A DNA stretch of 64,000 nt, from the NCBI GenBank assembly GCA_002337055.1, contig DDFG01000003.1, forward strand, positions 1 through 64,000. The letters are read 5' to 3'. Below are positions 17,737-26,945 of this stretch, in pieces. How positions within the stretch are numbered: the stretch's first letter is position 1; each line of letters opens with the position of its first letter. Source of the stretch: Betaproteobacteria bacterium UBA1934 (GTDB taxonomy: Bacteria; Pseudomonadota; Gammaproteobacteria; Burkholderiales; Rhodocyclaceae). The notes below the pieces were generated by a model, which was not told where the DNA came from, searched no databases, and saw only the letters and a list, made by a program, of their open reading frames with translations. The position numbers and the translations under genes are program-made.

Positions 17737-18609
17737 TCAGGCAACCGGCTTGGGTTGCAGGCGAACAATGGCGCGCCCATCCGCCACGATCCGTGGCGCC
17801 GCCCTCCAGGCGTGACCGTAAACAATTTCGACTGTCGCTGGCCACCGTCCGTCCCGCATCGCGGTTTCGGCAGCCACCAGTACGCGCTGCCAGGCCGCAC
17901 GACCCATCAATCCGCGTCGCCGCTCGGGTTGGGCACATACACTGCCGGCCGCACGCAATTCCGCCAGCATGGCCGGAAAGCTTTCGTACGTCAGCGTCAG
18001 CACCTCCATATCCATCACCGGATCTGCAAAGCCGCAATGAACCAACATATCCCCAAGGTCATGCATGTCGGTAAAGCGCTGCACGTGAGGCGCATTGTCG
18101 CCAAAAACCGCACGTAGTTCCTTGAGGGTATCGGGCCCTAAGGTTGCGAACATCAGCAGCCCACCGACCTCCAGGAGGCGATGTGCTTCCGCGAGTGCCG
18201 CGAGCGGATCACCTAGCCAATGCAACAGCAGGTTAGACCAGACCAGTCCGGCCGAGCCATTGCGCAAGGGGAGTCCGGTGACATCGGCGCAGACAAGAAG
18301 GGGACCGCGCCGCATCGAACCAGGCAACCAACGCCGCCAGCCCGCGCCGCCCGCGTCGGTGTGTTGCAGCATCGGCAGGCTGAAATCAACGCCCAGCCAG
18401 CGCGCTTCCGGGTAACGATGGCGCAGACCCGCAGCGCTGGCGGCGCGGCTGCATCCCAAATCGACAATCAGCCTGGGGTCGATTTTGACCAGATCGAGCC
18501 GGGCCTGCATTCGCCGGTCAATCTCGCGCACCAGAAAATCGTGGCGGTCATAACTTGCCGCCGCCGCCGAGAATGACTGCCGAACACGCCGACAGTCGGC
18601 TGCCAGCAC
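17737..18609 (-). CDS. bioC: Malonyl-ACP O-methyltransferase BioC
   Basis: SAM-dependent methyltransferase that caps malonyl-ACP to start pimeloyl synthesis for biotin. The 290-residue protein has the SAM-binding motif IVDLGCSRAAS (about residues 47-57) and the BioC-type VWSNLLLHWLGDP segment. The start is GTG at 18609, 2 bp after the bioB stop, so the two are a tight operon. The SAM loop reads DLGCSRAAS rather than the usual DLGCGxG, a mild deviation. Confidence 0.9.
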   Translation of the reverse strand: MLAADCRRVRQSFSAAAASYDRHDFLVREIDRRMQARLDLVKIDPRLIVDLGCSRAASAAGLRHRYPEARWLGVDFSLPMLQHTDAGGAGWRRWLPGSMRRGPLLVCADVTGLPLRNGSAGLVWSNLLLHWLGDPLAALAEAHRLLEVGGLLMFATLGPDTLKELRAVFGDNAPHVQRFTDMHDLGDMLVHCGFADPVMDMEVLTLTYESFPAMLAELRAAGSVCAQPERRRGLMGRAAWQRVLVAAETAMRDGRWPATVEIVYGHAWRAAPRIVADGRAIVRLQPKPVA

Positions 18610-18611
18610 AG

Positions 18612-19592
18612 TCAGATACCCCGCAGGCCCAGGCGACCGAACAGCACGTCATCGCGCGCGAATTCGGGGTTTTCGGTGGTCAGCAGGTGGTCGCCGTAGA
18701 AGATGGAATTGGCACCAGCCAGGAAACACATTGCCTGCAATTCGTCCGACATTTCACCGCGACCGGCGGAAAGGCGTACCCACGAGGTCGGCATGGTGAT
18801 ACGCGCCGCCGCGATGGTGCGGACAAATTCGAACGGGTCGAGCCTGGGCGCGTTTTCCATCGGCGTACCGGGAATCGGCACCAGATGGTTGATCGGCACC
18901 GATTGCGGCGGTGTGGCCAGTGACGCGAGCTGGGAGATCAATCCTGCCCGGTTGCGACGCGTTTCGCCCATACCCACGATGCCGCCCGAGCAGACCTTGA
19001 TGCCAGCATCCTGCACGCGCTCGATGGTATCCAGCCGATCCTGATAGCTGTGCGTGGTGACCACGCTCTCGTAATACTCGGCATCGGTATCGAGATTGTG
19101 ATTATAGTAATCGAGCCCCGCCGCCTTCAGGCGCACGGTTTGCGGTTCGCTCAACATGCCGAGGGTGACGCAGGTTTCCAGGCCCATGGCCTTGACCTGC
19201 CGCACCATTTCCGCGACTCGGTCCAGATCACCATCCTTCGGGCCACGCCAGGCGGCGCCCATGCAAAAGCGGGTAGCTCCACCGTCCTTGGCCTTTTGCG
19301 CTGCGGCGACCACCTCTTCCACCGGCTTCAGCCGCTCGCGCGGCGCCTGACCATGCTTGGCAGACTGCGAGCAATAACCGCAGTTCTCCGAACAGCCGCC
19401 AGTCTTGACGGAAAAGAGCGCAGAGCGTTGAATGGCGTTGGCATCGAAATGGCGACGATGCACTTCCTGGGCACGCCAGAGCAGATCCATCAGCGGCAGG
19501 TCGAAGAGCGCCATGACCGCCTCGACCGTCCATTGCGGCGATGCCAACGCGGCGGGTTGATCGGAAACGGCGGCCAAAGCGGAAACGGACAT
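18612..19592 (-). CDS. bioB: Biotin synthase
   Basis: Radical-SAM enzyme that inserts sulfur into dethiobiotin. The 326-residue protein has the 4Fe-4S-binding cysteines C67, C71 and C74 in GGCSENCGYCSQS and the later YYNHNLDT and RITMPTSWVRLSAGR segments. The ATG at 19592 has a GAGG site. The open frame extends upstream into the divergent comF promoter region but loses family similarity. Transcribed with bioC. Confidence 0.97.
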   Translation of the reverse strand: MSVSALAAVSDQPAALASPQWTVEAVMALFDLPLMDLLWRAQEVHRRHFDANAIQRSALFSVKTGGCSENCGYCSQSAKHGQAPRERLKPVEEVVAAAQKAKDGGATRFCMGAAWRGPKDGDLDRVAEMVRQVKAMGLETCVTLGMLSEPQTVRLKAAGLDYYNHNLDTDAEYYESVVTTHSYQDRLDTIERVQDAGIKVCSGGIVGMGETRRNRAGLISQLASLATPPQSVPINHLVPIPGTPMENAPRLDPFEFVRTIAAARITMPTSWVRLSAGRGEMSDELQAMCFLAGANSIFYGDHLLTTENPEFARDDVLFGRLGLRGI

Positions 19593-19663
19593 GTCGTGCA
19601 ACCTCGTGTAAGTGAGACGGGCCTGAAAGAGCCTCTGATTTGGAAGGAAAATGTAGACAAAAT

Positions 19664-20371
19664 ATGTCTGGTATTGTACCCGATTCCTGGCGCAAAGCTG
19701 CGCGCGAATGTGTCGACGCCTGCCTGTCCGGCCGTTGCCTGCTCTGTGGCGCCGACGCCGGGGCGACGTTGTGCCCGGCCTGCGAACGCGAACTGCCACG
19801 CCCCGGCCCGAGTTGCCCGCAGTGCGCCGACCCCAATCCCACCGGCTCGCTGTGCGGACGGTGTCTGCGTCATCCACCTGCGTTCGCGCGGGCCATGGCC
19901 CCTTACTCTTACGCTTTTCCGGTCGATCGCCTGATCCAGCGCTGCAAGTATGGCCACGACCCGGGTATTGCGAGCTATTTCGGGCAATTGCTCATCGCCG
20001 CTCTGCCCATCGGCCGCTATGACTTGATCGCGCCCGTTCCCTTACATCCTGGACGACTGCGCGAGCGCGGCTTTAATCAGGCGCTCGAAATCGCACGTCC
20101 GCTGGCCAGATATCACCATATACCGCTCGCTCCCGACGCGCTGAAGCGCAACGTCGCCACGACGCCCCAGGCCGATCTGCCCTTGCCGGCGCGGGCCGCC
20201 AATGTCCGCAATGCGTTTTGGACAGGCGCTGATTTCAAGGATCAAACGGTGCTGCTGATCGACGACGTGCTCACCACCGGCGCGACGCTCTCCGAATGCG
20301 CACGCGTGCTGCTTCTGCACGGCGCATCGCGCGTCGATGTCGCGGTCGTGGCCCGCACGCCGCACAAGTGA
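19664..20371 (+). CDS. comF: ComF family phosphoribosyltransferase-like protein
   Basis: Competence-associated protein of the type I phosphoribosyltransferase fold. In other bacteria ComF is needed for uptake of transforming DNA. The 235-residue protein has an N-terminal zinc-ribbon set of cysteines (CLLCG, CPACE, CPQC, CGRC, about residues 26-65) and the PRPP-binding motif VLLIDDVLTTGAT around residue 195. The ATG at 19664 is chosen over an upstream TTG. It is divergent from bioB. An imperfect AGACA/TGTCT repeat overlaps its start. Confidence 0.92.
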   Translation: MSGIVPDSWRKAARECVDACLSGRCLLCGADAGATLCPACERELPRPGPSCPQCADPNPTGSLCGRCLRHPPAFARAMAPYSYAFPVDRLIQRCKYGHDPGIASYFGQLLIAALPIGRYDLIAPVPLHPGRLRERGFNQALEIARPLARYHHIPLAPDALKRNVATTPQADLPLPARAANVRNAFWTGADFKDQTVLLIDDVLTTGATLSECARVLLLHGASRVDVAVVARTPHK

Positions 20372-20409
20372 ACCCGCGAACCGCCCGAATTACGGGATAA
20401 TCGCCCTCC

Positions 20410-22179
20410 ATGCGATTCGCCCCGCTTCCCGACGACTGGACCGCGTTCGCGCTGGCCGCGCTCGGCCTGATGCTGACCGCGCCGTTCCTGATGGCCCATC
20501 ACTACTATCCGCTTACCGCCTTCTTTCAGGAATGGTGGGCGGCGGCCTTCGGGCTGGCCGCTTCGGCCTGCCTGATCGGGCGGACGTCGAATGATCGCCT
20601 CGAAGCGCCCGAACTGGTTGCCCTGCCGCTCGGTCTCCTGCTGATCGTCGCGCTGCAAGCCCTGTTCCTGCCGACCGCGTCAGCATCACGGTTATACCTG
20701 TTTGCACTTTATCTGCTCTGGGCGACGGTATTGCTCGTGCTCGGCCGCCAACTCGCCCGCCGTCTCGGCCTCACGCGGTTGACTGTCTGGATCGCCGCCG
20801 CGCTGCTGCCGGGCGCCCTCGCCGAAGCCGCAACCGGCGTGCTTCAGTTATACGGTGGCGTCGGCATGCCATGGATATTTCCTCACCTGCCGGACAACGG
20901 CGTCCGCGGTAATCTGGCGCAGAACAACAGTTTCAATCACTACCTCTGGCTGGGCATCGCCGCGGCCCTCTATTTGCGCGCCGGCAACCACTTGCCGCGC
21001 GCGGGCGCGGTGGGCTCGCTCGGCGTGTTGATCGTGTTTTCGCTCTTTTCCGGCTCCCGTTCGACCTGGCTATACGCCCTTGGCTATGCCGCGCTCGCCA
21101 CCTGGGCAGTCTGGCGCTGGCCCGAGCAGGCCGAGATCCGTCGTTTTCGCAACGGCGCACTGGCGGTTCTCGCCGGCACCTTTGCGGTACAGGGCCTGTT
21201 CAGCGCCGGGTTCATATCGGAACTGCTCGAACTGGTCGGCACCAGCGCCGGCTCCCGCCTGCTGGCCAGCGGCGGCGACCCGATGCGGCCCGCCCTGTGG
21301 AAGGCGGCCTGGTTGATCGGCCGCGAGCATCCCTGGCTAGGCAGCGGTATCGGCCAATATACCTGGCACTTTTATCAACATGTGCTCGACCTAATGCCGA
21401 CCCGCCTGCTGGCGGTGCCCGAACACGCCCACAACCTGGTCTTGCAGCTATGGGCCGAAGCCGGGTTGCCCGCCGTGCTACTGCTGGCTATCTGCGCGTG
21501 GCGCTGGGCAGCGCCTTTGCTGACCGGTCGGTGGCAGGCGGCACATCTGTTCTGCGCAGCCTGCCTGCTGATCGCGGCGGTACACAGCAGCCTGGAATAC
21601 CCACTGTGGTACACCTTCTTTCTCGGGCCAACGGCGCTGCTGGCTGGCGCGGTCTCGACCCGTTCGTTCTCGCTGCGCTGGCCCGCCGGCGCCCGCACCG
21701 GCATGGCGGCCGCCTTGGCGTTCGGGGCAGTGGCGCTGATGTCGCTCGGTCTGGATTACAGTCGGTTGGAAGACGCCGTCAACGGCCGTCTGCCCGGCCA
21801 GGACGAACCCGCCCGGCAGCTTCGTTTTCAGGCGGAAGTGGCGAAACTGGCGGGCTCGCCGTTCCGCCCCTATCTGGATCTGGTCGACGCTGCCGGACAG
21901 GAGGACTCACCTGTCGGGCTGGCCGAAAAGCAGGCGCTATGCGACCGCGCCATACCTTTTTCGGCGACACGCCTGATCGTGTTCAAATGCGCCCATCTCC
22001 AGGCGCTGGCGGGCGATGTCGAAGGTGCGCGGATCAGCTTGCGAAGGGCGGTCGCCGCCTATCCGGCCGAGGCCGAGGCCTTGCTGCCGCGCTGGCGCTC
22101 CCGCGCCGCGTCGGAACCGGCATTGGCTGGCCTGGTGGCCGATTTTCCGGCTATCGTTCCAGCCGCTGCTCCGCGATAG
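20410..22179 (+). CDS. O-oligosaccharide ligase, PglL/Wzy family
   Basis: Polytopic inner-membrane protein of the Wzy_C/PglL superfamily, which transfers lipid-linked glycans to pilins or polymerises/ligates O-antigen. The 589-residue sequence has about a dozen hydrophobic spans. The large periplasmic loop carries the signature residues: EHPWLGSGIGQY, EHAHNLVLQLWAEAG and HSSLEYPLWYTFFLG. The H-x-x-LEYPL element is typical of PglL-type protein glycosylation ligases. A C-terminal soluble tail (about 460-589) looks helical. It borders the MSHA pilus locus and overlaps the end of mshN by 29 bp convergently, which makes pilin glycosylation the best guess. Confidence 0.85.
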   Translation: MRFAPLPDDWTAFALAALGLMLTAPFLMAHHYYPLTAFFQEWWAAAFGLAASACLIGRTSNDRLEAPELVALPLGLLLIVALQALFLPTASASRLYLFALYLLWATVLLVLGRQLARRLGLTRLTVWIAAALLPGALAEAATGVLQLYGGVGMPWIFPHLPDNGVRGNLAQNNSFNHYLWLGIAAALYLRAGNHLPRAGAVGSLGVLIVFSLFSGSRSTWLYALGYAALATWAVWRWPEQAEIRRFRNGALAVLAGTFAVQGLFSAGFISELLELVGTSAGSRLLASGGDPMRPALWKAAWLIGREHPWLGSGIGQYTWHFYQHVLDLMPTRLLAVPEHAHNLVLQLWAEAGLPAVLLLAICAWRWAAPLLTGRWQAAHLFCAACLLIAAVHSSLEYPLWYTFFLGPTALLAGAVSTRSFSLRWPAGARTGMAAALAFGAVALMSLGLDYSRLEDAVNGRLPGQDEPARQLRFQAEVAKLAGSPFRPYLDLVDAAGQEDSPVGLAEKQALCDRAIPFSATRLIVFKCAHLQALAGDVEGARISLRRAVAAYPAEAEALLPRWRSRAASEPALAGLVADFPAIVPAAAPR

Positions 22180-23296
22180 CTGCTAACTCGGCGGGCAAAT
22201 TGCCGCAGTTGCGCGCCTGCCGATAGGCATCGCGCGCTTCTCCGCCACGACCCGCGCTCTCCAGCGTGCTGGCCAACCCAAACCACCAGCGCCCCTCCGT
22301 CGGCGCGTTCTGGATCGCGGCATGATACAAATCGATGGCCTCGCGGAGGTGCCCAAGACGACTGCGCACATGCGCGTAGGCGCCCGCATAGGCGGCATTC
22401 CCCCCTGCATGCGGCCAACTGCGCGCCAACACACGCTCGGCGGCGGCGAGGTCGTTACGATCGACCCAGAGACGCGCCAAGGTCATGGCCCAGCCTGTCT
22501 GCGCTGGTTGTATCTCCAACCCGTCCTGCAACACTACAATAGCCTCGTCGTGGCGACGGCCTTCCAGCAAAATTTTCAACAGAAGCTGACGCGACGGCGT
22601 GTGGCCGGGATCATGCCTCAGCGCGGCGCGCAGCGCCTCGGCTGCTTCGACGACGCGGTTCTGCGCCAAATGCGTCTGGGCACTCTGCCATTCCGCCTCG
22701 GCCCGATCACGCGGGGTGGCCAGTACCAGCCTTTTCTCGACGACGCCAGCGCCAGCCTTGGCTTCCGCCAGCGTCGGCTTCATTTCTTTGCCAGATTTGC
22801 CTGACGCTGGATCGCTTTTTGGGACAGCAATCGCCGTGGGCGGTGTGTCGTTCTTTGCGGCGTTCTTCAGCAGCGCGGTCTGGTTTGGCTGGATACTGGC
22901 CGCTTCGGCTCGCCTGGGCACGACTTCTGCCGGCGGTTCGCGCAACAAGAGATCGAGTTGCAGCGCGGTTTTCGTCGTCGGCACTTCGGTCTGTTTGGTC
23001 GGCGTGTCATTGGGCGCGCTGGGCACGGTCACTGGCGCTGGCTCGGGTGTCGCAACCGGGGCAGGAGGTACGCTCGCTACCGCGGATACCGCGGGCGCCT
23101 CGCGCTCGCTGAAAGACAAGCCCCATACGACCGCCACGGCAATCCCCACACCCGCCACAACGCCTAGCCAAAGAAGCGGGCGCGGTGAAGAGCGAGTCGC
23201 CGGGAGGATTCTGATCTCTCGCCGCAGATCAACGCCAGCCGCGCTGTCGGCACGACGCGCATCGAGATCGCGCAGCATGTCGTTCAATAGACTCAT
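22151..23296 (-). CDS. mshN: MSHA biogenesis protein MshN, TPR protein
   Basis: Accessory protein of the MSHA pilus machine. The 381-residue protein begins with the family-typical MSLLNDMLRDLD, has one transmembrane segment (about residues 41-60), a long proline/alanine-rich linker (about 70-190) and tetratricopeptide repeats (about 195-375). The start ATG at 23296 overlaps the mshM stop (ATGA). It is the last gene of the leftward mshI-mshN operon and converges with the oligosaccharide ligase gene. Confidence 0.88.
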   Translation of the reverse strand: MSLLNDMLRDLDARRADSAAGVDLRREIRILPATRSSPRPLLWLGVVAGVGIAVAVVWGLSFSEREAPAVSAVASVPPAPVATPEPAPVTVPSAPNDTPTKQTEVPTTKTALQLDLLLREPPAEVVPRRAEAASIQPNQTALLKNAAKNDTPPTAIAVPKSDPASGKSGKEMKPTLAEAKAGAGVVEKRLVLATPRDRAEAEWQSAQTHLAQNRVVEAAEALRAALRHDPGHTPSRQLLLKILLEGRRHDEAIVVLQDGLEIQPAQTGWAMTLARLWVDRNDLAAAERVLARSWPHAGGNAAYAGAYAHVRSRLGHLREAIDLYHAAIQNAPTEGRWWFGLASTLESAGRGGEARDAYRQARNCGNLPAELAAIAEQRLER

Positions 23297-24126
23297 CGCC
23301 ACCACCATTTCAGGGCGCGCGCGCCCTCGGTATCGAGCACTGCGCAGCGGACGTGGCGCACAGCGACCTGCTGCCGCCCCTCGCCAAACACCGCGAGCAG
23401 CGCCTTGTGCGCCAGGATGTTGACCAGACGCGGCCTGCCCTGCGAGGCATGATGCAGCGCCCGCGCCGCGCGCGGCAAAAACACCGCTTCTCCGCGATAA
23501 CCGGCGACGCGCAAACGGTGCGCGAGGTAATTATCGATTTCGGCCCGCTCGATGCCCACCAGACGATACGAAAAAGCAATCCGTTGCAGTAGTTGCCGCA
23601 CCGACGGTTCGGCCAGCTTGACATCGAGTTCGGGTTGCCCGAAGAGCACGATCTGCAACAACTTGCGCTTTTCGGTTTCCAGATTCGAGAGCAGGCGCAG
23701 GGCTTCGAGCGTGTCGAGCGGCATTGCCTGCGCCTCGTCGATGCAGACCAGCACCCGCCGCGCTTCGCTGGCGTTGGCCAGCAGTGCCCGGTTGATTTCC
23801 TGCATCAGGTGATAATCGTCCAACGGCAGCGTCGGACGCAAGCCGATTTCTTCCGCCAGCGCCAACATCAGGGTACCTGGCGAAATGCGCGGGTTGGGAA
23901 TATAGGCCGAGCAGGTGCCTTCCGGTTGCAGTTTGAGCAGGCGTCGACAAAGATGCGATTTGCCGGTGCCCACCTCGCCGGTGATCTTGACGAAGCCCTC
24001 TCCACCGTCGAGCGCCAGAATCAGCGTGTTGAGCGCCTCCTGATGCCCGCGCGTCAGAAAGGTGAAGCTGGTATCAGGGGTTATGCCGAACGGGAATTCG
24101 CTCAGGCCGAAATACGCCAGGTACAC
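23293..24126 (-). CDS. mshM: MSHA biogenesis protein MshM, ExeA-like ATPase
   Basis: AAA ATPase of the ExeA/GspA type, thought to help assemble the pilus complex through the wall. The 277-residue protein begins VYLAYFGLSEFPFGITPD (GTG start at 24126, 1 bp after the mshL stop). It has the Walker A motif GEVGTGKSHL (about residues 45-54) and Walker B VLVCIDEAQAM (about 118-128). An open frame continues upstream but lies entirely within mshL. Confidence 0.9.
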   Translation of the reverse strand: MYLAYFGLSEFPFGITPDTSFTFLTRGHQEALNTLILALDGGEGFVKITGEVGTGKSHLCRRLLKLQPEGTCSAYIPNPRISPGTLMLALAEEIGLRPTLPLDDYHLMQEINRALLANASEARRVLVCIDEAQAMPLDTLEALRLLSNLETEKRKLLQIVLFGQPELDVKLAEPSVRQLLQRIAFSYRLVGIERAEIDNYLAHRLRVAGYRGEAVFLPRAARALHHASQGRPRLVNILAHKALLAVFGEGRQQVAVRHVRCAVLDTEGARALKWWWR

Positions 24127-24127
24127 G

Positions 24128-25876
24128 TCAATCCGTCGACATCGTGGTACCCGGCTGCACCTTGGGCCATACCCGCATGGCTTCGATACGCGTTTCGCTC
24201 TCAAGCAGATCCTGGCGCCAGTTATCACCCTGCACGACCGTTGGCTTGAGCAGAATGACGAGTTCGCGCTTGGCAAAAGTATCGCCCTTTTGCCCGAACA
24301 GATTGCCAACCACGCCGATACGGTGCAGGAAGGGTAATCCGGCGCTATCCACCGATTGCGACTGGCTCATCAGGCCACCGATGGCGACGATGTTGCCATC
24401 CTGTACGCGCACCACGCTGTCGGTTTCGGACACGCTGGAGGAGGCGAGCGGCAAGGTGTAAGTACCGAGGGTACCCAAATTGACGATCTTGGTCTTTTCC
24501 TGCACCTGACTGACCGAGGGATGGATATGCAGAATCACATGCCCGTCTTCGCTGATCTGCGGCATCACGTCCAGCGCGACGCCCGAGAAGAAGGGTTGCA
24601 GCGTGATCGACGGCGACACGACGTTGCTGCCGCTGCCGGAGGTCGTCGTGGTGGTGCTGACGTTGGTGACGAAATAGTCGTCCGTGCCGACCTTCAGCAC
24701 CGCCTTCTGGTTATTGACCGCCGCCACGCGCGGGCTCGAAAGCACCTGCACATTGCCCTGGGTTTCGAGGAAATTCATCATCGCGACAAAATCCTCGGAT
24801 TGAAAGGCAAACCCGAAGAAGCCCTTGCCCAGCGCGGTCGTGGCAATGTTACCCCAGCGGCCCGGCGTCACGGTCGCCGTCGTGCTGCCTTCGCCGTTGG
24901 CATTGGCGACCAGCGGATTGGTCGTCCCCAGCGTCGTGCCCGGCGCCATCGAGGCGGCCGACCATCCCTTGTTAACGCCGCGGAATTTCGCCCAGTTGAT
25001 GCCGGTCTGGAAATCCTCTTTCAGCTGGACTTCAAGAATCTTGGCCTCCAGCATCACCTGCCGCTCGGCAATCAGCTGGGTCGCTTTCAGGTAGTTTTCG
25101 ACATTGCGCATCTCGCCCGGCATCGCCTTGACCAGCACTACCCCGGACACTGGATTGATGATGACGGCACGTCCGTCCTTGTCGCCAACGATGGTGCCCA
25201 GCGCGGTGTTCAGCTCCTTCCAGAAATCGCTGTCCGACAGCGTCATCACGCGGCTGCTGGCGCTGGCCTGACCACCTTGATCCGCCTGCGATGTCGGCGG
25301 CGGCGCGTTGGGTGTCGTCCCCGGCTGCGCGGCGCCATTGGCTGGCTGGGTCGCCGAGGGCGAACTGGAGGTCACACGAACATCGGTGCGGCCTTGACGG
25401 CGGTTGGCCAGATAGTTTATCTGGAACATCCGTGTTTGCAGGGTGTTCGGTTGAATGAAAATGCGTGATCCCTGAATCTTGAACTCGTAGCCGTACAGTT
25501 CGCGGATGGTTTCCAGCGCCTCGCGCACGGTCACGCCTTTCAGGTTCAGCGTCAGATTGCCGGTCAGTTCCGGCGAGAACAACATGCTGTAGGGTGTGCC
25601 GGCCACCAGCGCCATGAATACCTGGCTGGCGGCGGCATTATTCACCGCCAGATCGAAGCGCGCGTCGGCTTTCGGCTGCGGCTGCGGCACTTCGGAAGGC
25701 AGCACCGGCAGCATCGCCTGGCCGATGGCCGCTTCGTTCGCGGCATTCCGCTTCTTCTGCGCGGCGGCATCCTTCAGTTCCTGCGAGATGCGATCATGCG
25801 TGTCGCCCGGACGCACCGTCGGCCCCTGGCACGCTGCCAGCATGAAGACCGCGCAGAGCAGTGAAAATCTTTTCAT
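24128..25876 (-). CDS. mshL: MSHA outer-membrane secretin MshL
   Basis: Outer-membrane pore through which the pilus passes. The 582-residue protein has a lipoprotein signal (LAAC near residues 13-16) and an N-terminal secretin/TonB short domain (about 72-150). A disordered SPSATQ/GAAQ-rich linker follows, then N-type domains and the C-terminal secretin domain (about 330-560) with VLSSPRVAAVNNQKAVLKVG and VQDGNIVAIGGLM motifs. Its ATG overlaps the mshK stop (ATGA). Confidence 0.94.
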   Translation of the reverse strand: MKRFSLLCAVFMLAACQGPTVRPGDTHDRISQELKDAAAQKKRNAANEAAIGQAMLPVLPSEVPQPQPKADARFDLAVNNAAASQVFMALVAGTPYSMLFSPELTGNLTLNLKGVTVREALETIRELYGYEFKIQGSRIFIQPNTLQTRMFQINYLANRRQGRTDVRVTSSSPSATQPANGAAQPGTTPNAPPPTSQADQGGQASASSRVMTLSDSDFWKELNTALGTIVGDKDGRAVIINPVSGVVLVKAMPGEMRNVENYLKATQLIAERQVMLEAKILEVQLKEDFQTGINWAKFRGVNKGWSAASMAPGTTLGTTNPLVANANGEGSTTATVTPGRWGNIATTALGKGFFGFAFQSEDFVAMMNFLETQGNVQVLSSPRVAAVNNQKAVLKVGTDDYFVTNVSTTTTTSGSGSNVVSPSITLQPFFSGVALDVMPQISEDGHVILHIHPSVSQVQEKTKIVNLGTLGTYTLPLASSSVSETDSVVRVQDGNIVAIGGLMSQSQSVDSAGLPFLHRIGVVGNLFGQKGDTFAKRELVILLKPTVVQGDNWRQDLLESETRIEAMRVWPKVQPGTTMSTD

Positions 25877-26250
25877 CGCTTATCCTTTTTCTTCGCCGAA
25901 CGCCCTGAAGGGGTTTCGACGCGAGTTCCCGTTTTTTCAACCCCCGGCGTGAGGAAGAGGCGCTGCACGCCCTCCGGCCCCTTGAGCACCGCTTCCTTTT
26001 CATTGACCGCCACCAGCCGCGCCGTGCCAAGCTTCTCGCCCAGACGCACGCTTTGCCCGCCGATCACAGCGACCGGGCGCCCTCCTCGCGGCAACATCAC
26101 CGATTGCAACCGCAGGCCACCCTCGCTCGAAATGGGCGCGCTGGCACCAGTCGGCGCGGCAAAGGCGGCGGGCGGTTGAGTCGGATCGTTCAGGGTCTGG
26201 GCGCAGGCCAGACCACTGGCGAAGAGAAAGAGGAAGGGCCAATTTTTCAT
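25873..26250 (-). CDS. mshK: MSHA biogenesis protein MshK-like (PilP-like)
   Basis: Small periplasmic protein in the position of PilP/MshK, which links the inner-membrane platform to the secretin. The 125-residue product has a signal peptide (residues 1-18) followed by the DPTQPP motif common to this family. A short beta domain (about 45-100, LQSVMLPRGGRPVAVIGG) and a basic tail follow. It starts at the ATG overlapping the mshJ stop and ends overlapping the mshL start. Confidence 0.82.
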   Translation of the reverse strand: MKNWPFLFLFASGLACAQTLNDPTQPPAAFAAPTGASAPISSEGGLRLQSVMLPRGGRPVAVIGGQSVRLGEKLGTARLVAVNEKEAVLKGPEGVQRLFLTPGVEKTGTRVETPSGRSAKKKDKR

Positions 26251-26945
26251 ATCGACAACCACGCCTTATCCGAACTCAGGGTGTATATGAGCAAGGTCAT
26301 GCCGATGGTCGGGTGCTTCTTCACTTCAAACTGTAGCCGGCCCCACAGCAGTTTCTTCTGCTCGTGCTCCAAATGCGAAACGTACGCATGGAGATCGGCG
26401 TAACTGCCCTCGAGGCGAATTTCGATGCCGTGCCGATAGAGGTCGAAAGGCCGGGCGATGGCGGGTTTCTGACCATCGCCGGCTTCCTTGGCGTCAGTCT
26501 TGGGCGGTGCCAGCACGCTTTCCGGCGGCAGGGTTTTCAGACTCACCAACTGCAGGTTGGGAATCCGCGCCAGAATGCGCTCCAGCGTCGCGTTCATCTG
26601 GTTGGGCGGAATCATGCTGTCTTCCAGCTTTTTCAAACGCCCGTCGGCGCCGCCCAGTGCCTCACGCAGGCGGGCAAGCTGCGCCTTGGAATCGGCATCG
26701 GGGTCGAGCCGCAACTGTTCGTCGATCACCGCCGTCTGGCGTTTCAGATCGACTATCTGCTGGGTACCCGACGCCAGACTCGCCTTGAGCGCCTGTTGTC
26801 GCTTGAATGCGGGATCGAGCACCAGCGTGTAGAGCAGCAGCGCCGGCCCCAGAATCGCCAGCAGCGCCACTACCCGCCTTTCGCGGAGGGTCAGTGCCTG
26901 GTAGCGCGCGGCGATCTGGCGCCAGAACGCGGGGGCTTGGCTCAT
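26247..26945 (-). CDS. mshJ: MSHA biogenesis protein MshJ (PilO-like)
   Basis: Bitopic inner-membrane protein of the pilus alignment subcomplex. The 232-residue protein has one transmembrane helix (about residues 25-45), a coiled coil (about 50-105) and a ferredoxin-like periplasmic domain, as in PilO/GspM. ATGA overlaps occur at both ends, with the PilN-like gene before and mshK after. Confidence 0.87.
   Translation of the reverse strand: MSQAPAFWRQIAARYQALTLRERRVVALLAILGPALLLYTLVLDPAFKRQQALKASLASGTQQIVDLKRQTAVIDEQLRLDPDADSKAQLARLREALGGADGRLKKLEDSMIPPNQMNATLERILARIPNLQLVSLKTLPPESVLAPPKTDAKEAGDGQKPAIARPFDLYRHGIEIRLEGSYADLHAYVSHLEHEQKKLLWGRLQFEVKKHPTIGMTLLIYTLSSDKAWLSI

Noticed and set aside
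19593..19663. BirA operator between bioB and comF
   Set aside because: No TTGTAAACC/GGTTTACAA arms; only a short AGACA/TGTCT repeat is present.
24356..25468. Long plus-strand frame across mshL
   Set aside because: Shadow of the secretin gene; composition is Arg/His-rich without motifs.
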